A stretch of 64,000 bases of DNA from Cupriavidus taiwanensis (GCF_900249755.1 NZ_LT976853.1:2205274-2269273), one strand, 5' to 3'; numbered from the stretch's first letter, positions 1 through 8,447 are shown. A program made the numbers and translations. Notes: generated by a model from the sequence alone, not told the origin.

Positions 1-723
1 TTCCTCGGCGTACTTGATGTCGGTGGCGGACAGCCTGGTGATGCCTTCCACGTGGGCGCGCTCGAACTGCACCGGCATGCCGAAGGCGATCGCGCTCATC
101 AGCGTGACCTTGTGCGCGGCATCGACGCCTTCGATGTCGAAAGTGGGGTCGGCTTCGGCGTAGCCCAGTTGCTGCGCTTCCTTCAGCACCACGTCGAAAT
201 CCAGGCCCTTGTCGCGCATCTCCGACAGGATGAAGTTGGTGGTGCCGTTGATGATGCCGGCGATCCACTGGATGCGGTTGGCGGTCAGCCCTTCGCGCAG
301 CGCCTTGATGATGGGGATGCCGCCGGCCACCGCGGCCTCGAACGCGACGATCACGCCCTTCCTGCGCGCGGCTTCGAAGATCTCGTTGCCGTGCACGGCC
401 AGCAGCGCCTTGTTGGCGGTGACCACGTGCTTGCCGTTCTCGATCGCCTTGAGCACCAGCTCGCGCGCGATGCCGTAGCCGCCGATCAGCTCGATGACGA
501 TGTCGATGTCGGGGCGGTTGACCACCTCGTTGGCATCGCTGACGATCTCCACTTCCCCGTTGGTCAGTTCGCGCGCGCGCTCGGTATTGAGATCGGCCAC
601 CACGGCAATCTCGATGCCGCGGCCGGCGCGGCGACGAATTTCTTCCTGATTGCGCTTGAGCACGTTGAACGTGCCGCTACCGACGGTACCGATGCCGAGC
701 AGGCCGACTTTGATTGGGTTCAT
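1..723 (-). CDS. hom: Homoserine dehydrogenase (N-terminal part, runs off window)
   Basis: Catalyses NAD(P)H-dependent reduction of aspartate semialdehyde to homoserine, the branch point to threonine and methionine, in the cytoplasm. The visible 241 residues begin MNPIKVGLLGIGTVG, which carries the Rossmann nucleotide-binding glycines. They continue through the NAD-binding domain (VTANKALLAVHG) into the catalytic domain (GIINGTTNFILSEM, EADPTFDIEG). The 3' end lies beyond base 1. The start codon at 723 is 48 bases downstream of the aminotransferase stop, so the two are probably cotranscribed; in related genomes thrC usually follows. Identification is secure from the motifs. The C-terminal ACT domain cannot be checked here. 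Confidence 0.95.
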   Translation of the reverse strand, partial: MNPIKVGLLGIGTVGSGTFNVLKRNQEEIRRRAGRGIEIAVVADLNTERARELTNGEVEIVSDANEVVNRPDIDIVIELIGGYGIARELVLKAIENGKHVVTANKALLAVHGNEIFEAARRKGVIVAFEAAVAGGIPIIKALREGLTANRIQWIAGIINGTTNFILSEMRDKGLDFDVVLKEAQQLGYAEADPTFDIEGVDAAHKVTLMSAIAFGMPVQFERAHVEGITRLSATDIKYAEE

Positions 724-771
724 GGAAAATCTTCTCTGTTGCTATGGATGAGTTGCGCGCCGCCGGCGAAA

Positions 772-2022
772 TCAGGCGGCCGCCTTGCCGTGGCGTTTTC
801 GGTACGCCTCGAGGAAGCGCGCGATGCGGCCGATGGCCTCGCGCAGGTCTTCCTCGTGCGGCAGGAACACGATGCGGAAATGGTCGGGCTTGGCCCAGTT
901 GAAGCCCGAGCCCTGCACCAACAGCACCTTGGACTCCTGCAGCAGTTCATAGATGAACTCCTGGTCGTCCTGCACCGGGTACATCGACAGGTCGAGCTTG
1001 GGAAACAGGTACAGCGCCGCCTTGGGCTTGACGCAGGTGACTCCCGGGATCGCGGTGATCAGCTCGTAGGCCAGGTCGCGCTGGCGGCGCAGGCGCCCGC
1101 CTTCGTTGACCAGGTCATTGATGCTCTGGTAGCCGCCCAGCGCGGTCTGGATCGCCCACTGGCCCGGCACGTTGGCGCACAGGCGCATCGACGAGAGCAT
1201 GTTCAGGCCTTCGATGTAGTCGATCGCCGGGCGCTTGTCGCCCGACACCACCATCCAGCCGGCGCGATAGCCGCACGAGCGGTAGTTCTTCGACAGGCCG
1301 TTGAAGGTCACCGTCAGCACGTCGGTCGACAGCGAGGCGATCGAGGTGTGGGTATTGCCGTCGTACAGGACCTTGTCGTAGATCTCGTCGGCAAAGATGA
1401 TCAGCCCATGCTCGCGCGCGATCGCGACGATCTCGAGCAGCAGTTCGTCCGAATACAGCGCCCCGGTCGGGTTGTTCGGGTTGATGATGACGATGGCCTT
1501 GGTATGCGGCGTGATGCGCGCGCGGATATCGGCCGGGTCGGGCATCCATTCGTTGGACTCGTCGCAGATATAGTGCACCGGCGTGCCGCCCGACAGGCTG
1601 ACCGCGGCGGTCCACAGCGGGTAGTCCGGCGCCGGCACCAGCACTTCGTCGCCGGTATTGAGCAGCGCGTTGACCGCCATTACGATCAGCTCGGAGGCGC
1701 CGTTGCCCACATAGATATCGTCCAGGCCGACGCCTTCGATATTTTTTTGCTGGGTATAGTGCATGATCGCCTTGCGCGCGGCGAAAATGCCCTTGGAATC
1801 AGAATAACCTGCCGAATTCGGCAGGTTTCGCATCATGTCCTGCTGAATTTCTTCGGGGGCGTCGAAGCCGAACACGGCCAGGTTGCCGATATTCAGCTTG
1901 ATGATCTTGTGCCCTTCTTCCTCCATCTGCTTGGCCTTTTCCAGCACCGGCCCGCGGATGTCGTAGCAAACGTTATTGAGTTTGTTGGATTTCTGGATGG
2001 GTTTCACGGCGGTGTCGGGCAT
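772..2022 (-). CDS. alaA: Pyridoxal-phosphate aminotransferase, AlaA type (glutamate-pyruvate)
   Basis: Class I/II PLP-dependent aminotransferase of 416 residues. The AlaA group makes alanine from pyruvate with glutamate. Visible features are NPNNPTG (residues 181-187), the cofactor aspartate in ADEIYDK (about 211-217) and the Schiff-base lysine in LSKNYRSCGYRAGW (Lys245). The start is placed at 2022 (MPDTAVKPIQKSNK). The open frame extends upstream to 2112, but those 30 residues are Arg/Pro-rich and unlike the family. It sits directly upstream of hom, so amino-acid synthesis is a consistent context. The exact substrate within the alanine/aspartate transaminase group is inferred from similarity. 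Confidence 0.9.
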   Translation of the reverse strand: MPDTAVKPIQKSNKLNNVCYDIRGPVLEKAKQMEEEGHKIIKLNIGNLAVFGFDAPEEIQQDMMRNLPNSAGYSDSKGIFAARKAIMHYTQQKNIEGVGLDDIYVGNGASELIVMAVNALLNTGDEVLVPAPDYPLWTAAVSLSGGTPVHYICDESNEWMPDPADIRARITPHTKAIVIINPNNPTGALYSDELLLEIVAIAREHGLIIFADEIYDKVLYDGNTHTSIASLSTDVLTVTFNGLSKNYRSCGYRAGWMVVSGDKRPAIDYIEGLNMLSSMRLCANVPGQWAIQTALGGYQSINDLVNEGGRLRRQRDLAYELITAIPGVTCVKPKAALYLFPKLDLSMYPVQDDQEFIYELLQESKVLLVQGSGFNWAKPDHFRIVFLPHEEDLREAIGRIARFLEAYRKRHGKAAA

Positions 2023-2334
2023 GGCGTGCCGCGTCGGCGGCACCGGACTGGGAATCGGGGCGAATCTGACGGAATCTGAAAGAATGCGCGGGCGCCGTCC
2101 GCTGCGATGCAACGCAAACGTGGCAGACAGGGAGGCAAAAGCTATAATTTATCGGATTATGACAGACTTCGGCAGGGATTCTTGCATTGCAGCGTGCGCT
2201 GTCCGCGCGCACCGCGGCCGCCTGCACGCTGTCGTCCATCCGTTGCCCGTCCGTCCATCGCCCGCCCGGCCCGCCGGCCCTCCGCCCCGCGGACCGGCCC
2301 GCCAGCCCGCGGCGGCCACCGCCGAGATCCCCAA
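2023..2334. promoter_or_regulatory. Divergent intergenic region between alaA and the Mth938-like gene
   Basis: About 310 bases separate the two divergent starts. A perfect TATAAT lies at 2143-2148 on the plus strand, but its -35 match about 17 bases upstream is poor. On the minus strand CATAAT (2157-2162) could serve alaA. The downstream part (2190-2330) is very C/G-rich and holds no convincing gene. Open frames running through it are continuations of the flanking frames. Confidence 0.35.
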
Positions 2335-2718
2335 GTGAAACTCCACGCCGACCAGCCCCAGTCGCTCAATACCGTCACCGCCTACGGGCCCGGGTATATC
2401 GAAATCAACCTCGTGCGCCACACCAACTCGGTGCTTGTCATGCCGGAGGGGGAAGTCAAGCCCTGGCCGGTCGACCGCTTCGAAGACCTGGAGGCCGCGC
2501 ATTTCGAGCAGCTGGCCGAACTGGGGCCCGAGGTCGTGCTGCTCGGCACCGGCGCGCGGCTGCGCTTTCCGCACCCGCGCCTGACCGCATCGCTGTCGCG
2601 CCGCCACGTCGGCGTCGACGCGATGGACATGCAGGCCGCTTGCCGCACCTACAACATCCTGATGGCCGAGGGCCGCAAGGTGGCGGCGGTGCTGCTGCTC
2701 GAACCCGAGGCCGCCTGA
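2335..2718 (+). CDS. Mth938-like domain protein (DUF498 family)
   Basis: Small soluble protein of 127 residues in the Mth938-like (DUF498) family, which includes mitochondrial NDUFAF3, a complex I assembly factor; the bacterial role is not established. Typical features are an aromatic-glycine N-terminal segment (YGPGYIEIN), the central VVLLGTGARLRFP strand-turn and the C-terminal VDAMDMQAACRTYNILMAEGRKVAAVLL. A GTG start at 2335 is chosen: it lies 8 bases after a GAG ribosome-binding sequence and matches the usual family length. The longer open frame from 2107 crosses the promoter region. The peroxiredoxin gene follows 143 bases downstream. Confidence 0.85.
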   Translation: MKLHADQPQSLNTVTAYGPGYIEINLVRHTNSVLVMPEGEVKPWPVDRFEDLEAAHFEQLAELGPEVVLLGTGARLRFPHPRLTASLSRRHVGVDAMDMQAACRTYNILMAEGRKVAAVLLLEPEAA

Positions 2719-2861
2719 CGCACCGCCCAAAAAAGTTGAGCGGGCGCCACGCTTGAACTCCGTGCGAGGCGCCCCAATCTGCTCGCGCTGAGGCGGCAGC
2801 CCCCTCTCCCGATTCCAACGATCTCACCGATCCCCTGCCCCTCCCCCAAGGAGCCACAAGC

Positions 2862-3326
2862 ATGACCGTCAGTCTCAACAAGGCCATCCCCGACTTCAGC
2901 GCGCCGATGACCGGCGACGCCACCTTCCGCCTGGCCGACTACCGCGGCAAGACGGTGGTGCTGTACTTCTACCCCAAGGACAACACGCCGGGCTGCACCA
3001 CCGAGGCGATGAACTTCCGCGACCAGTACGAGGATTTCGAGAAGGCCGGCGTGCAGGTGTTCGGCATCTCGCGCGACAGCTTGCGCTCGCATGAAAACTT
3101 CAAGGCCAAGCTCGAACTGCCGTTCGAACTGATCTCCGATGCCGACGAGAATGTGTGCACATTGTTCGATGTCATCAAGATGAAAAAGCTGTATGGCAAG
3201 GAGCACCGCGGCATCGAGCGCAGCACCTTTGTCATCGACGGCAAGGGCATCCTGCGACACGAGCTGCGCGGCATCAAGGTGCCGAACCACGTCGACGAAG
3301 TGCTGGAGATCGTGCGCGGCCTTTGA
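2862..3326 (+). CDS. bcp: Peroxiredoxin, BCP/PrxQ family
   Basis: Thiol peroxidase of 154 residues that reduces hydrogen peroxide and organic hydroperoxides in the cytoplasm. The thioredoxin-fold active site reads FYPKDNTPGCTTEAMNF, with peroxidatic Cys45 in the PGCT motif. The resolving cysteine found at position 50 in E. coli BCP is Met here, so this is the 1-Cys subtype, as described for some betaproteobacterial BCPs. Cys99 is retained. A good ribosome-binding site (AAGGAG) precedes the ATG. Nothing links it functionally to the following phoH gene, which has a 440-base gap in front of it. Confidence 0.92.
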   Translation: MTVSLNKAIPDFSAPMTGDATFRLADYRGKTVVLYFYPKDNTPGCTTEAMNFRDQYEDFEKAGVQVFGISRDSLRSHENFKAKLELPFELISDADENVCTLFDVIKMKKLYGKEHRGIERSTFVIDGKGILRHELRGIKVPNHVDEVLEIVRGL

Positions 3327-3419
3327 AGCATCGCCGGCGTTGCCCGTAACGGATTCGATCCGGACGCGCCGTGGCAACGATGGCAAAGAGACGATGTGAA
3401 AGCCCGCCGGGAAACCCAA

Positions 3420-3448
3420 TTGCCAAACCCGAAACCTTCGGATACATT
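3420..3448 (+). promoter_or_regulatory. Sigma70-type promoter
   Basis: TTGCCA (3420-3425), a 17-base spacer and TACATT (3443-3448) make a good sigma70 match about 95 bases after the bcp stop. A start near 3455 would give a short transcript reaching the intrinsic terminator at 3558-3596, and phoH lies beyond it. Confidence 0.55.
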
Positions 3449-3528
3449 GGCCCGTAATGAGTTCAGATTCCGGATGCCACGCTGTTTCGACTCCCCGGCC
3501 CAGGCGCTTCCTGCCACGGGCCGGTAGC

Positions 3529-3550
3529 GGACCTGCCGTGTCGGCAGTCC
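3529..3550 (+). ncRNA. Hairpin inside a possible small RNA or phoH leader
   Basis: GGA-C-CTGCCG / CGGCAG-TCC forms a 9-pair hairpin with one bulged C and a 3-base loop. It lies between the promoter at 3420 and the terminator at 3558. Together these three elements look like an independent transcript of about 140 nt, or an attenuated 5' leader of phoH. I do not recognise the RNA family. Confidence 0.4.
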
Positions 3551-3557
3551 GCCAAAG

Positions 3558-3596
3558 AGCCGCCAACCCTGTTCCGCAGGCATGGCGGCTTTTTTG
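3558..3596 (+). terminator. Intrinsic terminator upstream of phoH
   Basis: AGCCGCCA (3558-3565) pairs with TGGCGGCT (3583-3590), followed by a run of T (3590-3595). It is oriented for plus-strand transcripts and lies 172 bases before the phoH start. Confidence 0.7.
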
Positions 3597-3767
3597 TTTG
3601 CAGCCGCGTCTGTGCTCATGCCTGTCCGCGCCGGGTGCCTCGCGCATGCATGCCCCGGCCCGCGGTCGTCACGCCGTCTCGCACACGCCGGACTCGGCCG
3701 ACGCGGCGCGGCGCGGCGCACCGGACATCCCCGCCCCCTTCTTGTCCCCCTGAAAGGAAAGCCAAGC

Positions 3768-5471
3768 ATGCCGCTGCCTACCATGCCCGCCAAGCCTGCC
3801 CAATTGCTGGACCCGAGCGAGTTTGCTCCGGTTTCCGCGGTGCCTAAGGCCAAAGCCGCCACACAGGGCAAGAAACCTGTGCCGGCGCTCGAGCGTGTGG
3901 CATTGCTGGAAACCGGCGATACGCAGGTGCCTGAAGTCCAGGACCGCGCCGCCGGCGGCACCCGCGCCCGCAGCACCGAGACGCCGGCAGTATCGACGCC
4001 GCCCGTCACCGCCGCGCCGGTGAGCCTGGTCAAGCCGTCGACCGGCACCACGCGCCGCGCGCGCAAGTCCGAAGGCCCGAGCAAGCTGTTCGTGCTCGAC
4101 ACCAACGTGCTGATGCACGACCCGGCCTCGCTGTTCCGCTTCGAGGAGCACGACATCTATCTGCCGATGATGACGCTCGAGGAACTGGACAACCACAAGA
4201 AGGGCATGAGCGAAGTCGCGCGCAACGCGCGCATGGTCAGCCGCACGCTCGACTCTCTGGTGGGCGGCACCGACGGCGTGCTCGACGAAGGCCTGCCGCT
4301 GGCGCGGCTGGGCAACCGCGACGCGCAGGGCAAGCTGTTCTTCCAGACCCGCCTGAACGACATCAAGCTGCCCGAGGGCCTGCCGCAGGGCAAGGCCGAC
4401 AACCAGATCCTGGGCGTGGTCAGCGCGCTGCAGCAGCAGTATCCCGAGCGCCAGGTCGTGCTGGTGTCGAAAGACATCAACATGCGCATCAAGGCGCGCG
4501 CGCTGGGCCTGCCGGCCGAAGACTACTTCAACGACCAGGTCCTGGAAGACAAGGACCTGCTCTACGCGGGCGTGATGCAGCTGCCCGGCGACTTCTGGGC
4601 CAAGCACGGCAAGGGTGTCGAAAGCTGGCAGGACCCCAAGTCCGGCGCCATGTTCTACCGGCTCACCGGCCCGCTGGTGCCGTCGTTCCTGGTCAACCAG
4701 TTCGTCTACCTGGAACCGGTCGACGGCAGCCTGCCGCTCTATGCGCAGGTCAAGGAGATCAACGGCAAGACCGCGCTGCTGCAGACGCTGAAGGACTACA
4801 CGCACCACAAGAACAATGTGTGGAGCGTGACCGCGCGCAACCGCGAGCAGAACTTCGCGCTGAACCTGCTGATGAACCCGGACATCGACTTCGTCACGCT
4901 GCTGGGCCAGGCCGGCACCGGCAAGACGCTGCTGGCGCTGGCGGCGGGCCTGGAACAGGTGCTGGACCAGAAGCTCTACAACGAGATCATCGTCACCCGC
5001 GCGACCGTGCCGGTGGGCGAGGACATCGGCTTCCTGCCCGGCACCGAGGAAGAGAAGATGCAGCCGTGGATGGGCGCCTTCGACGACAACCTCGAAGTGC
5101 TGCAGAAGAGCGACGACAGCGCCGGCGACTGGGGCCGCGCCGCGACGCAGGAGCTGATCCGCTCGCGCATCAAGGTCAAGAGCATGAACTTCATGCGCGG
5201 CCGCACCTTCGTCAACAAATTCGTCATCATCGACGAGGGGCAGAACCTGACGCCGAAGCAGATGAAGACGCTGGTGACGCGCGCCGGCCCCGGCACCAAG
5301 ATCATCTGCCTGGGCAATATCGCGCAGATCGACACGCCCTACCTGACCGAGGGCTCGTCGGGCCTGACCTACGTGGTCGACCGCTTCAAGGGCTGGAGCC
5401 ACAGCGGCCATATCACTCTGGCGCGCGGCGAGCGCTCGCGCCTGGCCGACCACGCCGGCGACGTGCTCTGA
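3768..5471 (+). CDS. PhoH-family ATPase with N-terminal PIN domain
   Basis: 567-residue protein combining a PIN nuclease-like domain (about residues 105-250, starting KLFVLDTNVLMHDP with acidic residues in LEELDNHKKG) and a PhoH P-loop ATPase domain. Walker A is GQAGTGKT (about 380) and Walker B is FVIIDEGQNL (about 485). Mycobacterial PIN-PhoH proteins unwind and cleave RNA, so an RNA-processing role is the best inference. The first 100 residues are Ala/Pro-rich, probably disordered, and not part of the family core. The ATG at 3768 has an AAAGGA ribosome-binding site 9 bases upstream; the longer frame to 3582 would start inside the terminator hairpin. The plain PhoH paralogue seen near ybeY elsewhere is not in this window. 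Confidence 0.88.
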   Translation: MPLPTMPAKPAQLLDPSEFAPVSAVPKAKAATQGKKPVPALERVALLETGDTQVPEVQDRAAGGTRARSTETPAVSTPPVTAAPVSLVKPSTGTTRRARKSEGPSKLFVLDTNVLMHDPASLFRFEEHDIYLPMMTLEELDNHKKGMSEVARNARMVSRTLDSLVGGTDGVLDEGLPLARLGNRDAQGKLFFQTRLNDIKLPEGLPQGKADNQILGVVSALQQQYPERQVVLVSKDINMRIKARALGLPAEDYFNDQVLEDKDLLYAGVMQLPGDFWAKHGKGVESWQDPKSGAMFYRLTGPLVPSFLVNQFVYLEPVDGSLPLYAQVKEINGKTALLQTLKDYTHHKNNVWSVTARNREQNFALNLLMNPDIDFVTLLGQAGTGKTLLALAAGLEQVLDQKLYNEIIVTRATVPVGEDIGFLPGTEEEKMQPWMGAFDDNLEVLQKSDDSAGDWGRAATQELIRSRIKVKSMNFMRGRTFVNKFVIIDEGQNLTPKQMKTLVTRAGPGTKIICLGNIAQIDTPYLTEGSSGLTYVVDRFKGWSHSGHITLARGERSRLADHAGDVL

Positions 5472-5599
5472 CGCGGGCGGCAGCCCGGGCACCCTGCCAT
5501 GCGGCGGGGGCCCGGGCCCGCTGCCGTGATCGGCAAGCGCAATGCGGCTATGATGTCCGCAACTGCGCTTGTTGTCCCGCATCCCCACTGGAGGCGTCG

Positions 5600-6007
5600 A
5601 TGAACCCACAGCATCTCCGCCTGGCCGCGCTGATCAGCGCCGCCATGTTCCTCGCCAGCGCGCTGCAGGCGCGCGCCGCGGCTGACAACCTGGTGATCCG
5701 CACCATGGGCCCGGTCAGCTATGTCTGCGGCGGTGTCGCCGACGACGAGCGCCAGGCGCTGGCCGCGAAGGAAAAGGACTTCAACATGGGCATCCTGTTC
5801 ACGCAGGGCGCGAACGGTGAATTCCTGTCGGACGTGGCGGTCAGGCTGGTGCGCGACGAGCAGGAAGTCGCCAGCTTCCGCGCCGCCGGCCCGCGCTGCC
5901 TGATACGTGCGCCCGAAGGCAGCTACAATATCGAGGCCAGTTACAAGGGCCAGCCCAAGTCCATCAAGGTCAGCACCGGTACGCGCAACGCCCAGCTACG
6001 CTGGTAG
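5600..6007 (+). CDS. Secreted protein of unknown function, carboxypeptidase-regulatory-like fold
   Basis: 135 residues with a clear signal peptide (hydrophobic LAALISAAMFLASAL, cleavage expected after ALQARA). The mature part is short. Its C-terminal half (APEGSYNIEASYKGQPKSIKVSTG) resembles the beta-sandwich turn of carboxypeptidase regulatory-like domains, where PxGxYxI is typical. That suggests a small periplasmic binding or structural module, not an enzyme. A GGAGG ribosome-binding site lies 6 bases before the ATG. It is followed 47 bases later by the NlpC/P60 lipoprotein, so the pair may be cotranscribed in an envelope context. No specific function can be assigned. Confidence 0.75.
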   Translation: MNPQHLRLAALISAAMFLASALQARAAADNLVIRTMGPVSYVCGGVADDERQALAAKEKDFNMGILFTQGANGEFLSDVAVRLVRDEQEVASFRAAGPRCLIRAPEGSYNIEASYKGQPKSIKVSTGTRNAQLRW

Positions 6008-6054
6008 CGGCAAGGCTTCCGGTGCGCCGGCAGGCCGGCGACCGGAATCCCACG

Positions 6055-6729
6055 ATGCCATTGCGCCGTATCCCCAGCACTTCCAGCCCTTCCGCACTGC
6101 CCGGCCCGCTTGCCCGGGCCGGCCTGCCGCTGCTCTGCGCCGCCGCACTGCTGCTGGCAGCGTGCGCCAGTTCCCCACCCGCACGCCATGGCAGCTTGCC
6201 GCGTACGCCCGGCAAGCCCATGACCGATCCCAGCGCCGGGTTGGAGGAAATCTCGATCCAGGCGATGTCTCTGGTCGGCACGCCCTACCGCTACGGCGGC
6301 AACACGCCGGATGCCGGTTTCGACTGCAGCGGGCTGGTGCGCTATGTGGTGGCGCGCGCGGCCAACGTCAATTTGCCGCGCACCACCGAGGCCATGGGCA
6401 CGCGCGGCAGCTCGCTCGACCGCAGCGAAGTCGCTTCCGGTGACCTGGTGTTCTTCAACACCACCGGGCGCGCCAACTCGCACGTCGGCATCTACGTCGG
6501 CCAGAACCGCTTCGTCCATGCGCCCTCGTCCGGCGGCACCGTGCGGCTGGAGGACATGGGCAAGCCGTACTGGGCCTCGCGCTACAACGGCGCGCGGCGG
6601 GTGGTTGCCGGCGCGGTCAACCTGCCGCCGGCGCCGGCGACACCGGTGCCCGCGCCCGCACCGTTGGTGCCGGAACCGGCCCCACTGCCCGACGACGACG
6701 ATCCCATCGCCGCCTTCGCCAACCGCTGA
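6055..6729 (+). CDS. NlpC/P60 (C40) peptidoglycan endopeptidase lipoprotein
   Basis: 224 residues. The N-terminal signal ends in a lipobox (LLLAACASS), so it should be an outer-membrane lipoprotein. The NlpC/P60 domain follows, with nucleophile Cys in FDCSGLVRY, His in NSHVGIYVG and a third polar His in FVHAPSSGG. This is the full catalytic set of gamma-D-Glu-diaminopimelate endopeptidases such as E. coli MepS/Spr. The C-terminal 40 residues are Pro/Ala-rich and end in an acidic stretch. The start at 6055 places the signal peptide correctly; an in-frame ATG at 6022 would add 11 charged residues. A strong terminator follows at 6751. Confidence 0.9.
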   Translation: MPLRRIPSTSSPSALPGPLARAGLPLLCAAALLLAACASSPPARHGSLPRTPGKPMTDPSAGLEEISIQAMSLVGTPYRYGGNTPDAGFDCSGLVRYVVARAANVNLPRTTEAMGTRGSSLDRSEVASGDLVFFNTTGRANSHVGIYVGQNRFVHAPSSGGTVRLEDMGKPYWASRYNGARRVVAGAVNLPPAPATPVPAPAPLVPEPAPLPDDDDPIAAFANR

Positions 6730-6750
6730 ACGCGTGGCGTGCGGGCAAAC

Positions 6751-6778
6751 AAAAAGCCAGGCAAATGCCTGGCTTTTT
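6751..6778. terminator. Bidirectional intrinsic terminator
   Basis: AAAAAGCCAGGCA / TGCCTGGCTTTTT is a near-perfect hairpin with T runs on both strands. It sits between the convergent NlpC/P60 and phosphate transporter genes and can end both transcripts. Confidence 0.9.
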
Positions 6779-6799
6779 GCATCAGCAGTTGATCCCGCG

Positions 6800-7807
6800 T
6801 TACAGGATATGGCGCCCGATCCACCATGCGATCGCCGCCATGAAGGCCGACGCCGGAATCGTCAGCACCCAGGCCCACACGATATTGCCGGCCACGCCCC
6901 AGCGCACCGCCGACATCTTCTGCGACGAGCCCACGCCGACGATGGCGCCGGTGATCGTGTGCGTGGTCGACACCGGCACGCCCAGCGCCGAGGCGAAGAA
7001 CAGCGTCATGGCCCCGCCGGTCTCGGCGCAGAAGCCGCCCACGGGCTTGAGCTTGGTGATCTTCTGGCCCATGGTGCGCACGATGCGCCAGCCGCCGAAC
7101 AGCGTGCCCATGCCGATGGCCACGTAGCAGCTGACGATCACCCAGGTCGGCGGCGGATCGCCGGCCAGCACATGGCCGCTGGCGATCAGCAGCATCCAGA
7201 TGATGCCGATGGTCTTCTGCGCATCATTGCCGCCATGCCCCAGGCTGTACAGCGAGGCCGAGACCAGCTGCAGCCGCCGGAACCATCGGTCGACCCGGGA
7301 TGGCGGTGTGCGGAAGAAAGTCCAGCCGACGATGACCATCATCAGCGACCCGAGCAGGAAGCCGAGGAAAGGCGACACCAGGATGAACGCCACCGTCTTC
7401 AGCAGCCCGCTGGCGACCAGCGCGCCGGTGCCGGCCTTGGCCACCGCCGCGCCCACCAGCCCGCCGATCAGCGCATGCGACGACGACGACGGAATGCCGT
7501 AGTACCAGGTGATGACGTTCCACGCGATCGCCCCGACCAGCGCGCCGAAGATGACATAGTGGTCGACGACACCGCCCTGGATGGTGCCGGTGCCGACCGT
7601 GGCCGCCACCTTCAGGTGGAATACGAAAATCGCGACGACGTTGCACATCGCCGCCATCGCCACCGCATGGTGCGGCTTGAGCACGCCCGTGGACACTACC
7701 GTGGCGATCGAGTTGGCCGCGTCGTGGAAGCCGTTCATGAAGTCGAACAGCAATGCCAGCGCCACCAGCAAGGCGATCACCCACAGGCTCATTTGTATGG
7801 TCTGCAT
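6800..7807 (-). CDS. pit: Low-affinity inorganic phosphate transporter, PiT family
   Basis: 335-residue integral membrane protein importing phosphate (as metal-phosphate with protons) across the inner membrane. Both PiT signature repeats are present: GFHDAANSIATVVSTG near the N-terminus and GHGGNDAQKTIGII in the middle, with about ten hydrophobic segments. It is shorter than E. coli PitA (499 residues) but typical of the short bacterial PiT proteins paired with a DUF47 partner. That partner gene lies 13 bases upstream in the same operon, which supports the assignment. Confidence 0.93.
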   Translation of the reverse strand: MQTIQMSLWVIALLVALALLFDFMNGFHDAANSIATVVSTGVLKPHHAVAMAAMCNVVAIFVFHLKVAATVGTGTIQGGVVDHYVIFGALVGAIAWNVITWYYGIPSSSSHALIGGLVGAAVAKAGTGALVASGLLKTVAFILVSPFLGFLLGSLMMVIVGWTFFRTPPSRVDRWFRRLQLVSASLYSLGHGGNDAQKTIGIIWMLLIASGHVLAGDPPPTWVIVSCYVAIGMGTLFGGWRIVRTMGQKITKLKPVGGFCAETGGAMTLFFASALGVPVSTTHTITGAIVGVGSSQKMSAVRWGVAGNIVWAWVLTIPASAFMAAIAWWIGRHIL

Positions 7808-7820
7808 GCCGATTGCCGCC

Positions 7821-8447
7821 TCAGGCGTTTTCCAGGACGATGCCTTCGATGATGTTGGCGACGTCCTCGCACTTGTCGGTGATCGTCTCGAGCTGCTCGT
7901 AGATCGCCTTCAGCTTGATCAGGCGCTTGACGTCGGTCTCGTCGCGGAACAGCTTGGACATTGCCGAGCGCATCACGCGGTCGGCCTCGGATTCCAGCTG
8001 GTCGATCTGCTGCGCGGTCTTCAGGATGGTGCTGGCGTTGCCCATGTCCTCCAGCAAGCCCACGGCGATCTTGACCTGGTCGCAGCACTGCACGCAGATC
8101 GCGGCCAGGCGCAGCGCCTCGTCGGTCAGGTTGGTCACGTCGTACAGCGAGATGGTCTCGGCCACGTCTTCCATCAGGTCCAGGATGTCGTCCATGGTCG
8201 TGATGAGCTTGTGGATCTCGTCGCGGTCCAGCGGCGTGATGAAGGTCTTGTGCAGCAGGTCGATGGTGTCGTGCGTGATGCGGTCGGCCTTCTTTTCAGT
8301 GGCCTGGACGCGCCGGGCGTGGGCCTCGGCGTTGGGCAGGTCGTTGACCAGGGCCTGCAGTTCATGGGCGGCGGTCACCGCGCAGTCGGCGTGCTGGTTG
8401 AAATATTCGAAGAACTTGCCCTCGGTGGGCATGAATCGGCCGAACAT
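7821..8447 (-). CDS. DUF47 family protein, PhoU-like partner of the PiT transporter
   Basis: 208-residue all-helical protein of the DUF47/PhoU-like family (TIDLLHKTFITPLDRDEIHKLITTMDDILDLMEDVAE). Members are encoded next to PiT transporters and are thought to control phosphate uptake; regulation of the adjacent Pit is known in Sinorhizobium and Shewanella-type systems. The start at 8447 has an AAGGAAC ribosome-binding site. The open frame reaches back to 8594 but gains only Arg/Pro-rich residues. It is the first gene of the two-gene operon. Confidence 0.9.
   Translation of the reverse strand: MFGRFMPTEGKFFEYFNQHADCAVTAAHELQALVNDLPNAEAHARRVQATEKKADRITHDTIDLLHKTFITPLDRDEIHKLITTMDDILDLMEDVAETISLYDVTNLTDEALRLAAICVQCCDQVKIAVGLLEDMGNASTILKTAQQIDQLESEADRVMRSAMSKLFRDETDVKRLIKLKAIYEQLETITDKCEDVANIIEGIVLENA

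Noticed and set aside
3455-3597. 6S RNA as identity of the RNA unit before phoH
   Set aside because: The expected length (about 180 nt) and the closing stem with large central bubble are not apparent, and the unit ends in an internal-looking terminator. Left as unassigned.
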